A DNA stretch of 64,000 bases from Amycolatopsis sp. cg9. Its GTDB lineage: Bacteria > Actinomycetota > Actinomycetes > Mycobacteriales > Pseudonocardiaceae. Position 1 is the first letter of the stretch. Each line of letters starts with the position of its first letter. Below, in pieces: positions 23,771-32,512 of this stretch. Under the pieces are notes generated by a model. The model had not been told where the DNA came from and searched no databases. It worked only from the letters and a program-made list of their open reading frames with translations. The DNA lies in the NCBI RefSeq assembly GCF_041346945.1, contig NZ_CP166850.1, positions 248,001-312,000 on the forward strand, given 5' to 3'. The position numbers and the translations under genes were made by a program.

Positions 23771-24984
23771 GGCCGCTCCTCGGGTCGGGCCAGTACGACG
23801 ATCATGTTGTTCCCGTTGAACGCGAAGCTGTTGTTCTGCACCACGCGCACGTCGGCCGGCACCGACCGGTTGGGCACGCAGTCGATCGCGCACTCCGGGT
23901 CCGTCCGGCGGTGGTTGACGGTCGGCGGGATGAAGCCCTCGGTGAGCACCACCGTGCAGGCGACCGCGCTGAGGGCGGCCGCCGCGCCCATCGTGTGCCC
24001 CAGCATGGACTTCCAGCCGACCGTCCGGGGCGGCCGGCCGCCGTAGACGGCCCGGATCGCCTGGGCTTCGGTGACGTCGTTGGACTTGGTCCCGGTGCCG
24101 TGCGCGGAGATGAGGTCCACGTCCCCGGTGCGCACGCCGGCGTCGCGCAACGCCAGTTCGATGCACGCCTCGACGCCGGCGGAGTCCGGTTGCGTCGGGT
24201 GCTCGGCGTCGCAGTTCATCCCGTACCCGAGGACCTCCGCGAAGACGCGCGCGCCCCGGGCGCGGGCGGAGGTCAGGCTCTCCAGCAGCAGCATCCCCGA
24301 GCCCTCGCCGTTGAGGATGCCCGCGCGGTCGGCGTCGAAGGGGCGGCAGCGGTCCGGCGCGATGATGCCGAGCCGGTAGAACGACGCGAAGGACTGCCGG
24401 CAGACCGCGTCCGTGCCGCCGGCGAGCGCGAAGTCCGCGTCCCCGGCCCGGATCGCGTCGAACCCGGCCCCGATCGCGTAGTTGCCGGCCGCGCAGGCGG
24501 TCGTGAACACCGCCGTCTCCACGTCCCACAGCCCGAACTCGCCGGCGACGGCGGCGGCCAGCCGGTCCGCGCCGACCCGCCCGGCCAGCGCCGGGTCCAT
24601 CGCCGCGAGGCCGCCCTCGACCGACTGGGCGCTGAGCCGGTCGAGGTCCGGGCCTTCGCCGTTGGTCGTGCCGACGCCGATGTGGCCACGGCGCTCCCGC
24701 AGGTCCGCGTCGGTCAGCCCGGCGTCCGCCACCGCCATCCGGGCGGCCGCGACGGCGAACTGGCTCGCCCGGCCCAGCCCGGCCGGCCCGGTGATCCAGC
24801 GCTCGGGCACGAAATCCGTGACCTCGCAGGCGTTCGCGTGGTCGAACCCCGTCGTGTCGAACGCGGTGACGGGCCCGACCGCGCAGCGCCCCGAGCGCAG
24901 GCCCTCGGTGAACTCGCCGATCCCGGTGCCGATGCTGGAGACCACGCCGCGCCCGGTGACGACGACGCGTTCCGGCCCGGTCAT
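23767..24984 (-). CDS. Beta-ketoacyl-ACP synthase 1 (type II PKS KS)
   Basis: 405 aa with the full triad: Cys164 in FTTACAAGNY, His295 in SAHGTGTKSND and His330 in KSMLGHTMGAAAA. Sequence style is KASII/FabF, close to the KS of type II PKSs making highly reduced or polyene chains. It is coupled by overlap to an ACP upstream (its ATG overlaps the ACP stop) and to chain-length factor 1 downstream, so KS1, CLF1 and ACP1 form one elongation unit. Confidence 0.9.
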   Translation of the reverse strand: MTGPERVVVTGRGVVSSIGTGIGEFTEGLRSGRCAVGPVTAFDTTGFDHANACEVTDFVPERWITGPAGLGRASQFAVAAARMAVADAGLTDADLRERRGHIGVGTTNGEGPDLDRLSAQSVEGGLAAMDPALAGRVGADRLAAAVAGEFGLWDVETAVFTTACAAGNYAIGAGFDAIRAGDADFALAGGTDAVCRQSFASFYRLGIIAPDRCRPFDADRAGILNGEGSGMLLLESLTSARARGARVFAEVLGYGMNCDAEHPTQPDSAGVEACIELALRDAGVRTGDVDLISAHGTGTKSNDVTEAQAIRAVYGGRPPRTVGWKSMLGHTMGAAAALSAVACTVVLTEGFIPPTVNHRRTDPECAIDCVPNRSVPADVRVVQNNSFAFNGNNMIVVLARPEERP

Positions 24985-25223
24985 CGCGCCGTGGCGACGA
25001 TCTCGTACACGCGCTCGAGGTTCGTGATCCGCTCCAGCTCGGCCAGATCGATCGTGATGTCCAGCTCGTCCTCGAGGATGGTGATGATCTCGATGGCCTT
25101 CACCGAGTCGATCCCGTGGTCTTCGAACCCGTCGGTGTCGGTCAGCGCATCGGGGTCGACCTCCAGCACCCCGCAGACGATCTTCTTGATCCGGCTGTGG
25201 TCTTCGAGTGTCAGCTCCGGCAT
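24981..25223 (-). CDS. Acyl carrier protein 1
   Basis: 80 aa. Four-helix ACP with the phosphopantetheine Ser40 in DHGIDSVKAIEIITILEDELDI. Acidic, normal length. It overlaps the KS1 start (ATGA) and belongs to that elongation unit. The short gap to the thioesterase gene upstream contains a G-rich stretch (GAAAGGCCGGGGGAA) serving as ribosome site. Confidence 0.9.
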   Translation of the reverse strand: MPELTLEDHSRIKKIVCGVLEVDPDALTDTDGFEDHGIDSVKAIEIITILEDELDITIDLAELERITNLERVYEIVATAR

Positions 25224-25260
25224 TTCCCCCGGCCTTTCTGGGTGGTGGTTGGTGGGCGGG

Positions 25261-25674
25261 TCAGCCCCGCAGGGACTGGACCTCGCCGAGCGCTTCGACC
25301 AGGCGGCCGGGAAGCGGGATGGTGCCGTGCCCTTCGGTGGAGACCACGGCGTAGACGATGCACCCGGTGCAGGCGATCTCCCCGTTCCGCCGGAAGGCGA
25401 AGTCCAGGGTGAAGCTCTTCCCGCCGATCCGGGACGTGCTGACCAGGATTTCGGTGAAGTCGCGGGCCCGCACGCCGGCGCTCCAGTCGAGCTCCGCGTG
25501 CACCACGTGCACGTCGAAACCCAGGTCTCGCCATTCGGCGTAGGGCAGGCCCTGGTCGACGAAGAAGACGTCGATCGCCTCGTCGACGTAGCCGAGGTAC
25601 CACATGTTGAACATGACGCCCTGGCCGTCGATCTCGTAGAACCGCGGCTTGAACGTGAAACTGGGCTTCACCAT
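25261..25674 (-). CDS. Hotdog-fold acyl thioesterase (4HBT/YbgC-like)
   Basis: 137 aa. FKPRFYEIDGQGVMFNMWYLGYVDEA is the 4-hydroxybenzoyl-CoA-thioesterase signature, with catalytic Asp16; then VVHAELDWSAGVRARDFTEILVSTSRIGGKSFTLDFAFRR. It would hydrolyse the acyl-ACP or -CoA product, or proofread stalled chains. ATG lies seven bases inside the end of the preceding gene, so translation is coupled. Confidence 0.85.
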   Translation of the reverse strand: MVKPSFTFKPRFYEIDGQGVMFNMWYLGYVDEAIDVFFVDQGLPYAEWRDLGFDVHVVHAELDWSAGVRARDFTEILVSTSRIGGKSFTLDFAFRRNGEIACTGCIVYAVVSTEGHGTIPLPGRLVEALGEVQSLRG

Positions 25675-26855
25675 GAGAACGCGCCTTCCTCGTAGAGGTT
25701 GACCCCGAGGGCCGCCTTGCCCACGTACTCCAGGCATTCGTCCGGTTTCGCGGGCATCACGGCGCAGTACTGGACCTCCCGGATCAGCCGCTCCAGGGCC
25801 TTCCCCCGGCTCACGGCCGCGGACCCGCACAGCGAAACGGCCTCGCGGATGAGGTCCGGCCCCAGCTCGCCGACGACGTACTTCGCGGCGTGCACCCGGG
25901 CGTTGGCCTCGATGCTGCCCCGGTCCGCGTCGATCGACCGGCCCGCGTCGAACACGAGCGCGCGGGCCGCGGCCAGGCGGGCGGACATCCAGCCGAGGTT
26001 GCGCTGGACCACCGCCGAGTCCGCGCGGCCGGGCGCCGCGGCCATCGCGTCCACCACGAACCGCACGATGGCCTCGCAGATGCCCAGGTAAGCGCCGGTG
26101 TAGCCGGCGATCATCCAGTGCGGCTCGCGGATGATCTTCGGCAGCGACATCCCCTCGATGCCGAGGAACAGGCGCCCGGCCGGCACCACGACGTCGTCGA
26201 GCGACATGCCCGCCGTGCTCGTGCCGTACATCGCGCTCATCTCGTAGATCTCGCCGAACTTGACGCCGGCGTCCTCGCGCGCCACGAGGAAGTGCGAGAT
26301 CTTGCCCGGGTCCGTGCTCCCCTCGGGCCGGGCCGGCACGGCGTAGTAGTCGGCGACGCGCGCCAGCGAAACGAACGCCTTCTTGCCGCTGATGACGTAC
26401 CCGCTGCCGTCCTCCGTGGGCCGGTAGGTGGTGCGCAGGCCCATCAGCTTCGCGCCGCTGCCCACCTCCGAGGAGGCGGAGGCGAACATCTTGCCGCCGG
26501 TGACGATCTCGTCGAAGAACCAGGTGCGGAAGTTCTCGGCCATCGGCGGCAGCGGGGCGTCCGCGGCGTCGCACATGCTCCCGATGACGGCGTTGTGCAT
26601 GTTGAGGCCCAGCGCCGCGGGCCCGTTGTAGGCGGCGAGGGCGGCCAGGACCTGCCAGTAGTGCTCGAACCCGAGCCCGGCTCCGCCGTACCGCTTCGGC
26701 ACCACCAGCTTCAGGAACCCGGCCTCGCGCAGGATGTCGTAGGTTTCCCGGATGTCACCGGTCCGCGCGTCGACGTCCGGGGCGAGCGCGGCGAGCTTGG
26801 GCCCGATCTCGTGGGCCGCGTCGAGAATGTCTTCGAAGTCTTCGGGAAGGCTCAT
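25668..26855 (-). CDS. Acyl-CoA dehydrogenase-like flavoenzyme
   Basis: 395 aa. N-terminal helical part (REAGFLKLVVPKRYGGAGLGFEHYWQVLAALA), middle beta domain with FASASSEVGSGAKL and GYVISGKKAFVSLA (FAD-contact motifs), C-terminal helices ending in AVSRGKALERLIREVQYCAVMPAKPDECLEYVGKAALGV. ACAD-type enzymes in biosynthetic clusters oxidise carrier-bound acyl or aminoacyl groups, for example prolyl to pyrrolyl. Its start overlaps the stop of the adenylation gene, which suggests it works on the aminoacyl-ACP that enzyme makes. The usual catalytic Glu cannot be assigned by eye. Confidence 0.85.
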   Translation of the reverse strand: MSLPEDFEDILDAAHEIGPKLAALAPDVDARTGDIRETYDILREAGFLKLVVPKRYGGAGLGFEHYWQVLAALAAYNGPAALGLNMHNAVIGSMCDAADAPLPPMAENFRTWFFDEIVTGGKMFASASSEVGSGAKLMGLRTTYRPTEDGSGYVISGKKAFVSLARVADYYAVPARPEGSTDPGKISHFLVAREDAGVKFGEIYEMSAMYGTSTAGMSLDDVVVPAGRLFLGIEGMSLPKIIREPHWMIAGYTGAYLGICEAIVRFVVDAMAAAPGRADSAVVQRNLGWMSARLAAARALVFDAGRSIDADRGSIEANARVHAAKYVVGELGPDLIREAVSLCGSAAVSRGKALERLIREVQYCAVMPAKPDECLEYVGKAALGVNLYEEGAFSW

Positions 26856-28399
26856 CGTGATCCCCTCGTCTCGTCCCCGGTGGGGAGTTCGGGCGGCGGC
26901 GCCGCGGCGAGCGCCAGCCGGTCGGTCTTTCCGCGGTCGTTGACCGGCAACGCGGCCAGCCGGACGACCCGGTCGGGAAGCATGTAGGCCGGCAAGTGCC
27001 CGCCCAGGTGGCGCAGGACGTCGGAGTCCGCGGCGGAACCGGCGGCGTACACCCAGATCTCGCCGCCGGGCTTCTGCACGGCCGCGACCGCGCCGATGCC
27101 GGGCAGCTCGGCGGCGACGCTCTCGAGCTCGCCGAGGTCGATGCGGTACCCGCGCCGCTTGACCTGGACGTCGCGCCGGCCGCGCAGCCGGATCCGGCCG
27201 TCGGGGGTGCGGGTGCCGAGGTCGCCGGTGGCGTACGCCCGGCGCACGACCCCGTCGCGGAACCGCAGCCGCCGGCTCGGGTCGCGCAGCTCGCCCGCCT
27301 CCAGGTAGCCCTGGAACACGGTCGCGCCGGCCACGCAGATCTCGCCGTCGCCGTCGGTGGGCCGGCCGGACTCGTCGAACACGTCCACGACGTCGCCCGG
27401 GACGGCACCGCCCACGGTGAGCTCCCGCGCCGCGGTCCAGTCCGGTGGCACCCGGGTGAACGTGCAGACGTTGGTCTCGGTCGGGCCGTAGAGGTTGTAG
27501 GCGGGCTTGCCGTCCAAGAGCTTGAGGTACTGCTCCAGCGCGTGCGGCGAGAAGGGCTCGCCCGCGTAGAGCAGGGCGCGCAGCGAAGGCGGGAGGCCGT
27601 CGCGGACGCCGCCTCGCTCGAGCAGCTCCTGGTACAGGGACGGCACGGCGTACAGCACGGTCACCGCGTTGTCGGTGAGCCAGCCGGCCACGTCGCGGGG
27701 GAAGGCCTTGATGCGCTCGGGCATCAGGACCACGCAGGCACCCGCGGCGGCGGTGCTGAACAGGTCGAAGGTGGACAGGTCGAACGTCAGCGCCGCCTGC
27801 GAGCCCACGCGGTCCGTGGGCACCAGGCCGACCTCTTCGGCCGCCCACGTCGCGAAGTGGGCGACGTTTTCGTGCGAGAGCAGGACGCCCTTGGGCCAGC
27901 CGGTGCTGCCCGACGTGAACAGGACGTACCCGCCTCCGATGGAGTTCCCGGCCGGCGGGGCGGGTTCGCACCGCAGCCAGCCGAGGCCGTGGCCGAGTTC
28001 GCCCGGCTCGTGGTCCTCGCCCGCCCCGGCCACCGCCCGGGCGGCGCCGAGCGCCGACGGCGTGGTGAGCAGCAGCGAGAACCCGGCCTGCTCCCGCATC
28101 CGGCGGGTCCGGGCGACCGGGCCGCGGACGTCGAGCGGGGCCACCACGGCGCCCGCCCGCAGGCCGGCGTGGATGCCGAGGACCGCCTCGGCCGACTTGG
28201 CTGCGAAGACGCCGATCCGGTCGCCCGGGCGCACTCCCGCCCCTTCGATGCGCCGCGCCAGTTCCCCGACGGCCGCGTCGAGCTCCGCGTAGGTCCACGT
28301 GCGATCGCCGTCGGCCAAAGCCGGCCGCGCCGGATGCGCTTTCGCGGCCGCGGCGAGCAGGCCGTCGAGCCTGGCCGGTTTCCGGTTGTCCCCCGTCAT
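26852..28399 (-). CDS. Stand-alone adenylation enzyme (amino-acid:ACP ligase type)
   Basis: 515 aa. Adenylate-forming motifs in order: YVLFTSGSTGWPKGVLLSHEN (A3), ALTFDLSTFDLF (A4), YNLYGPTETNVCTF (A5), YATGDLGTRTPDGRI (A7), RGRRDVQVKRRGYRIDLGELE (A8) and NDRGKTDRLAL with the A10 Lys. No carrier domain is fused. The Asp in FDLS is the residue that holds the alpha-amino group in amino-acid-activating A domains, so an amino-acid substrate is favoured over a fatty acid. Coupled to the ACAD downstream and to CLF2 upstream. Substrate unknown. Confidence 0.85.
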   Translation of the reverse strand: MTGDNRKPARLDGLLAAAAKAHPARPALADGDRTWTYAELDAAVGELARRIEGAGVRPGDRIGVFAAKSAEAVLGIHAGLRAGAVVAPLDVRGPVARTRRMREQAGFSLLLTTPSALGAARAVAGAGEDHEPGELGHGLGWLRCEPAPPAGNSIGGGYVLFTSGSTGWPKGVLLSHENVAHFATWAAEEVGLVPTDRVGSQAALTFDLSTFDLFSTAAAGACVVLMPERIKAFPRDVAGWLTDNAVTVLYAVPSLYQELLERGGVRDGLPPSLRALLYAGEPFSPHALEQYLKLLDGKPAYNLYGPTETNVCTFTRVPPDWTAARELTVGGAVPGDVVDVFDESGRPTDGDGEICVAGATVFQGYLEAGELRDPSRRLRFRDGVVRRAYATGDLGTRTPDGRIRLRGRRDVQVKRRGYRIDLGELESVAAELPGIGAVAAVQKPGGEIWVYAAGSAADSDVLRHLGGHLPAYMLPDRVVRLAALPVNDRGKTDRLALAAAPPPELPTGDETRGSR

Positions 28400-29202
28400 G
28401 GTTCCTCGACTCCCCCGGTTTCGTCGCCCAGCAGTACATCCAGCCGGCGAGGGCCCCACGCGGTCGCCAGCGGGACGGTCAGGATCCGGTCCCCCGCGGC
28501 GTTGCGGTGGTCCACCGCGGCCGCGTACAGCTCGACCAGCCCGGCCAGCGCGCCGAACTCCGGCCGCTGCGTACCGTCGACGACGGAATGCGTCGTCTCG
28601 GCCGCCGGATCCGCCCGGCGGAACAGGAAGGCGACGGCCGTGTCGGACTCGGCCAGCGGCAGCGGCGCCAGCTCCCCGGCGACCCGCCGGGCCCGCACGT
28701 CGGCGCCGAGGTCGGCGGCCACCAGCAGCACCTGGTCGACTTCGCCGTCGGCCAGCAGCAGGTCCACCAGGTCCAGGGCCTCGCCGCGCAGGTCGTGCCG
28801 GGCGGAGAAGCACATCGTCGGCCCGGTGATCCCGAAGTCGCGTGCGACGACCCCGAGGATCGTGGTGGGCACCGATTGGTAGAAGAGCAGCGGGTTCGCG
28901 ACCTGGCCGGCCGCCAGCAGCTTGCTGCCCAGGTCGGCGGTCGCCGCGTCCCCGAAGGTCGTGGCGAGCACGAGCGCGGTCCGGGCGCCCTCGGTACCGA
29001 GCGGCTCGCCGCCGGTGACCCCGGCCAGGCACCGCGCGACCACGGCCCGCACCAGCGGGCTGAAGCTCGACTCCACGAACCCCGGCACCTTGGGCAGCTT
29101 CACCGGTTCGCCCGGCGCCCCGTCCGGGCCGGCGCCCGCCGGCGCGAGGAACGCTTCGGCGACGAGCCGGTGCGCGGTGGTCTCCACCGTCGGCGCGCTC
29201 AT
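28396..29202 (-). CDS. Truncated KS-like partner 2 (beta-ketoacyl synthase N-terminal-type domain)
   Basis: 268 aa, about two thirds of a KS. It begins PTVETTAHRLVAEAFLAPAG and keeps a KS-like strand-helix pattern (TALVLATTFGDAATADLGSKLLAAGQVANPLLFYQSVPTTILGVVARDFGITGPTMCFSARHDLRGEALDLVDLLLADGEVDQVLLVAADLG). The Cys in TMCFSA stands near the normal nucleophile position but the HGTGT and GHxxGA histidines are absent. Similar short proteins accompany KSs in aryl-polyene clusters (PF13723-type). The start overlaps KS2 (ATGA), so it is probably KS2's heterodimer partner. Confidence 0.75.
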   Translation of the reverse strand: MSAPTVETTAHRLVAEAFLAPAGAGPDGAPGEPVKLPKVPGFVESSFSPLVRAVVARCLAGVTGGEPLGTEGARTALVLATTFGDAATADLGSKLLAAGQVANPLLFYQSVPTTILGVVARDFGITGPTMCFSARHDLRGEALDLVDLLLADGEVDQVLLVAADLGADVRARRVAGELAPLPLAESDTAVAFLFRRADPAAETTHSVVDGTQRPEFGALAGLVELYAAAVDHRNAAGDRILTVPLATAWGPRRLDVLLGDETGGVEEP

Positions 29203-30389
29203 CGCCGCTCCAGCACGATCGCGGTGTTGACCCCGCCGAACGCGGAGTTCAGGCTCACGGCGTAGTCCATCCCCACCTCACGCGGAACGTCGGTCACGTA
29301 GTCGAGGTCGCACGCCGGATCCGGCGTGGTGAAGTTCGCCGTCGGCGGGACCGTGCCGTGCCGCAGGGCGAGCAGCGTGATGACGGCTTCGACCGCCCCG
29401 GCCCCTTCGAGCGGGTGCCCGGTCGTGCTCTTGGTCGAGCTCACGGCCACCTTGGGCGCCCGGGCACCCAGCACGTCGTGGAGCGCGGCGGTCTCGGCGG
29501 TGTCGTTCGACGCCGTCCCGGTGCCGTGGACGTTGACGTAGTCGATCCGGTCGGCGTCGAGCTTCGCCGTGCGCAGGGCCGCCCGGAAGGCGTCGGCGGT
29601 CCCCCGCCCCTGCGGGTGCGGGCGGCTGACGTGGAACGCGTCCGACGTGATGCCCCACCCCGCGACCCGCGCCAGCACCTCGGCCCCGCGGGCCCGCGCG
29701 CTGCGGCCCGATTCGAGGACGAGGCCGGCGACGCCGTCGCCCAGCAGCAGCCCGGTGCGGTCCTTGGCGAAGGGCCGGACGATCCCGTCCTTGGCGAACG
29801 CCCGCGCCGAGTCGAACTTCGCGAACAGCTCCTCCTCGACCAGGTACGCGCCCGCGCACAGCAACGCGTCGACCCGGCCCGCCCGGATCAGCCGGGCGGC
29901 GTGGATGACTGCGTCTGCCGAAGCGACGCACGCGTTGACGAACGTCGACCGGTAGGGCCCGAGGCCGAGCCGATCGGCCAGCGCGTGCGAAAGGTGGCTC
30001 GGCAGGCTGTCCGCGACCGGCTCTTCGGGCTCGGTGCCGGACCGCCAGAACGCCGTGATGGGGGTGTAGTCCCCCTGGCTCCCGACGATCGCACCGCCGA
30101 TCTTCGCGGGTTCGAGCCCGGACATGGCGATCGCTGCCGACGAGCAGGCGACGAGGACGTCGCGCTGCCGCGGCGGCGAGAAGGATTCCGCGTGCATGCC
30201 CGGATAGCCGGGACCCGCGCCCGTGTAGGTGGCGGCGGTGTCGCACCGGAACCGCCCGGTGTCGAACCGGCGCACCGGCCCGAACCCGTGCCTGCCCTGG
30301 AAAACCCCGTCGAGCAGGGCCTGCTCGCCGAACCCGAAGGCGGTGAACACCCCGTACCCGGTGATGACGACGTCGCTGTCGGCGACCAT
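29199..30389 (-). CDS. Beta-ketoacyl-ACP synthase 2 (type II PKS KS)
   Basis: 396 aa with Cys154 in FVNACVASADAV, His288 in YVNVHGTGTASND and His325 in STTGHPLEGAGAVEA: a complete KS triad. Its TTGHPLEGAGAVE segment differs from MLGHTMGAAAA in KS1, so the two KSs are from different subfamilies. It is followed by the truncated partner (overlapping) and preceded, after 10 bases, by ACP2. It probably performs a separate set of condensations (another chain segment or starter). Confidence 0.9.
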   Translation of the reverse strand: MVADSDVVITGYGVFTAFGFGEQALLDGVFQGRHGFGPVRRFDTGRFRCDTAATYTGAGPGYPGMHAESFSPPRQRDVLVACSSAAIAMSGLEPAKIGGAIVGSQGDYTPITAFWRSGTEPEEPVADSLPSHLSHALADRLGLGPYRSTFVNACVASADAVIHAARLIRAGRVDALLCAGAYLVEEELFAKFDSARAFAKDGIVRPFAKDRTGLLLGDGVAGLVLESGRSARARGAEVLARVAGWGITSDAFHVSRPHPQGRGTADAFRAALRTAKLDADRIDYVNVHGTGTASNDTAETAALHDVLGARAPKVAVSSTKSTTGHPLEGAGAVEAVITLLALRHGTVPPTANFTTPDPACDLDYVTDVPREVGMDYAVSLNSAFGGVNTAIVLERR

Positions 30390-30399
30390 GGCGGCGTCC

Positions 30400-30645
30400 T
30401 CAGCTCTGCCCGCGCGCGGCGGCCAGGTCGTTGACGTAGTCCCGGATCCGCGTCAGCGAGGAGAAGTACTCCGCGCGGACCTCGCGCAGGTCCAGCTCGA
30501 TCCCGTGCTCGGCACGCAGGCTGTGCTGGAGCCAGGCCAGCGAAAAGGAATCGACGACCAGTTCGGTGTCGTCCGCCAGCTCATCGACGCCGGCCAGCGT
30601 CCGGCCGTCGACCAAGATCTTCCTGATATCCCCCGTGGTCACCAT
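30400..30645 (-). CDS. Acyl carrier protein 2
   Basis: 81 aa. MVTTGDIRKILVDG at the N-terminus; probable phosphopantetheine Ser33 in TELVVDSFSLAWLQHSLRAEHGIELD. DSFSL matches the D-S-L logic of PCP/ACP sites used by amino-acid-loading or starter systems. The ATG overlaps the stop of ACP3 by one base (TGATG). A candidate acceptor for the adenylation enzyme. Confidence 0.85.
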   Translation of the reverse strand: MVTTGDIRKILVDGRTLAGVDELADDTELVVDSFSLAWLQHSLRAEHGIELDLREVRAEYFSSLTRIRDYVNDLAAARGQS

Positions 30646-30932
30646 CAGGCCACGCGCCTTTCGCTTTCCTGGGTGTCTTGGACGAGCGCGTGCACCTCGT
30701 CGACCAGCCCGCCGAACGTGGCCGTGACCATCCGCTCGATCAGCTCGTCGGAAAGGCTGACGTCGTACTCCCGTTCCAGGTGCACCACGATTTCGAGGAG
30801 GCCGATCGACTCGACCCCCAGCCCGCCTTCGCCGATCGGCGTGTCCCAGCCGACGGCGCCTTCGATGTCCTCGTCGAGAAACCCCTCGAGCACGGATTTG
30901 ACGAACGCCGCGATCTCTTCTGTGGTGGACAT
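30645..30932 (-). CDS. Acyl carrier protein 3
   Basis: 95 aa. Ser42 in GLGVESIGLLEIVVHLEREYDVSLSDELIERM is the likely phosphopantetheine site. AAGGAGAGGG lies before the ATG. Tandem ACP genes directly upstream of KS2 suggest ACP2 and ACP3 have different jobs (starter or amino acid versus chain). Confidence 0.85.
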   Translation of the reverse strand: MSTTEEIAAFVKSVLEGFLDEDIEGAVGWDTPIGEGGLGVESIGLLEIVVHLEREYDVSLSDELIERMVTATFGGLVDEVHALVQDTQESERRVA

Positions 30933-30962
30933 ACCGTCCCTCTCCTTCGGTCCCGGCCCGGC

Positions 30963-31745
30963 TCAGTGCACGCCACCCACGGCGTGCACACCGCCGTCCA
31001 CGTGCACGATTTCCCCGGTGGTGCCCGGGAACCAGTCGGACAGCAGTGCCACGCACGCCCGCGCCGCGGGCACCGGGTCCCCGATGTCCCAGCCCAGCGG
31101 GGCCTGCTTCGTCCACGACGCGGCGACGTCGTGGAACCCCGGGATGCCGGTGGCCGCGACCGTCTCGAGCGGCCCGGCCGCCACCAGGTTGACGCGGATG
31201 CCGTTCGGGCCCAGGTACCGGCACAGGTACCGGGCGCACGACTCGAGCCCCGCCTTCGCCACGCCCATCCAGTCGTAGACCGGCCAGGCCTGCGTGGCGT
31301 CGAAGTCCAGTCCCACCACCGAGCCGCCCGTTTCCAGCAGCGGCAGGCAGGCCGTGGTCAGCGACATCAGCGAGTACGTCGACGTGTGCACCGCGGTCGC
31401 GACGTCTTCCCACGGCGTCTTGAGGAAGTTGCCGCCCAGCGCCGTCGCCGGGGCGGCCCCGATCGCGTGCACGACGCCGTCCAGGCCGTCCACGTGCTCG
31501 CGGAGCTTGCCCTCGAGGGCCCGCAGCTGCTCGGGGTCGGTGACGTCGAGCTCGACGACCGGCGGCGGGTTGTCCCGGCCGGACGGCAGCCGCTTGGCGA
31601 TGCGTTCGGTCAGCGCCGCCCTGGGGTACGCGGTCAGCACGACCTGCGCGCCCTCCTGCTGCGCGATCTTCGCCACGTGGAAGGCGATCGAGGCGTTCGT
31701 GAGAACGCCGGTGACCAGGATCCGCTTTCCCTCGAGAATTCCCAT
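30963..31745 (-). CDS. Enoyl-ACP reductase (FabI/InhA-like)
   Basis: 260 aa. Start GILEGKRILVTGVLTNASIAFHVAKIAQQEGAQVVLTAY is typical of FabI/InhA, with the VLTNASIAF variant of the GxxxxxSIA motif. Tyr157 and Lys164 (Y-x6-K in PVYDWMGVAKAG) are the catalytic pair of enoyl reductases. A dedicated enoyl reductase in a polyene-type operon means part of the chain is fully reduced, or that some double bonds are removed after assembly. It could also be a resistant housekeeping-like copy. AGGGAG precedes the ATG. Confidence 0.9.
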   Translation of the reverse strand: MGILEGKRILVTGVLTNASIAFHVAKIAQQEGAQVVLTAYPRAALTERIAKRLPSGRDNPPPVVELDVTDPEQLRALEGKLREHVDGLDGVVHAIGAAPATALGGNFLKTPWEDVATAVHTSTYSLMSLTTACLPLLETGGSVVGLDFDATQAWPVYDWMGVAKAGLESCARYLCRYLGPNGIRVNLVAAGPLETVAATGIPGFHDVAASWTKQAPLGWDIGDPVPAARACVALLSDWFPGTTGEIVHVDGGVHAVGGVH

Positions 31746-31754
31746 GGTGACTCC

Positions 31755-32459
31755 CTAAAGGCCCATGCTGAGGCCGCCGTCGACGGGGACGACCGCACCG
31801 GTGACGTAGCCGGCGTCCGGGCTCGCGAGGAACCGGACGAGCTTGGCCACCTCTTCCGGAGCCGCGGTCCGCGCCAGCGGGATCTTCGCCAGGGATTCCG
31901 CCCGGACCGCGTCGCTCAACGCGGCGGTCATGTCCGTCTCGACGAGACCGGGGGCGACCACGTTCACCGTGATGTTCCACCGCGCGAACTCGCGGGCGAG
32001 CGTCCGGGCCAGGCCGACCAGGCCGGCCTTCGACGCACCGTAGTTGGCCTGCCCCGGCTGGCCGGTGAAGGCCACCACCGAGGAGACGAAGACGATCCGG
32101 CCCGCCCGCTTGCGGGTCATGCCGCGGAGTGCCTGCTTGCTCACGCGGAAAGCGGCGGTCAAATTGGTGTCGAGCACCGCGAGGAAATCTTCCTCTTTCA
32201 TCAGCGGAACCAGCTTGTCGCGGGTGATTCCAGCGTTGGAGATCAGGACCTCCACCGGACCCTGTTCCTTTTCGATCACCCGGAACGCGTTCTCAACCTG
32301 CGTTTTGCTGGTGACATCGCATTCGACACCGAAAACACCCTCCGGAGGCTTTCCGGAACGGTAGGTGACTGCGACGGAGTCACCGGCGGCGGCCATTTCT
32401 CTGGCGATGGCGAGGCCGATTCCCCGGTTTCCGCCGGTTACCAGCACGGATCTCGACAT
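31755..32459 (-). CDS. 3-oxoacyl-ACP reductase (FabG-like ketoreductase)
   Basis: 234 aa. SVLVTGGNRGIGLAIAREM at the N-terminus, NAGIT at about 76, catalytic Ser127, Tyr140 and Lys144 (VSSVVAFTGQPGQANYGASKAG), and the end GYVTGAVVPVDGGLSMGL. It is the beta-keto reductase of the type II PKS. It is the first gene of the long minus-strand operon (32459 down to 22086), nine bases upstream of the enoyl reductase. Confidence 0.9.
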   Translation of the reverse strand: MSRSVLVTGGNRGIGLAIAREMAAAGDSVAVTYRSGKPPEGVFGVECDVTSKTQVENAFRVIEKEQGPVEVLISNAGITRDKLVPLMKEEDFLAVLDTNLTAAFRVSKQALRGMTRKRAGRIVFVSSVVAFTGQPGQANYGASKAGLVGLARTLAREFARWNITVNVVAPGLVETDMTAALSDAVRAESLAKIPLARTAAPEEVAKLVRFLASPDAGYVTGAVVPVDGGLSMGL

Positions 32460-32490
32460 CAGGCCCCCCGCCTTGGTGAATCTCCGGATT

Positions 32491-32512
32491 TGGGTTCCGC
32501 ACCCAGAACCCA
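32491..32512. promoter_or_regulatory. Inverted repeat in the divergent PKS promoter
   Basis: TGGGTTC and GAACCCA, perfect 7-bp arms with an 8-base spacer, 32 bases upstream of the ketoreductase start and about 170 bases before the dehydratase gene on the other strand. Its place between the two divergent PKS transcripts makes it an operator candidate. No binding protein is identified. Confidence 0.45.

Noticed and set aside
28396..29202. Truncated KS-like gene as a pseudogene
   Set aside because: It overlaps both neighbours with ATGA couplings, has no frameshift, and short KS-like partners of this kind are known from polyene clusters.
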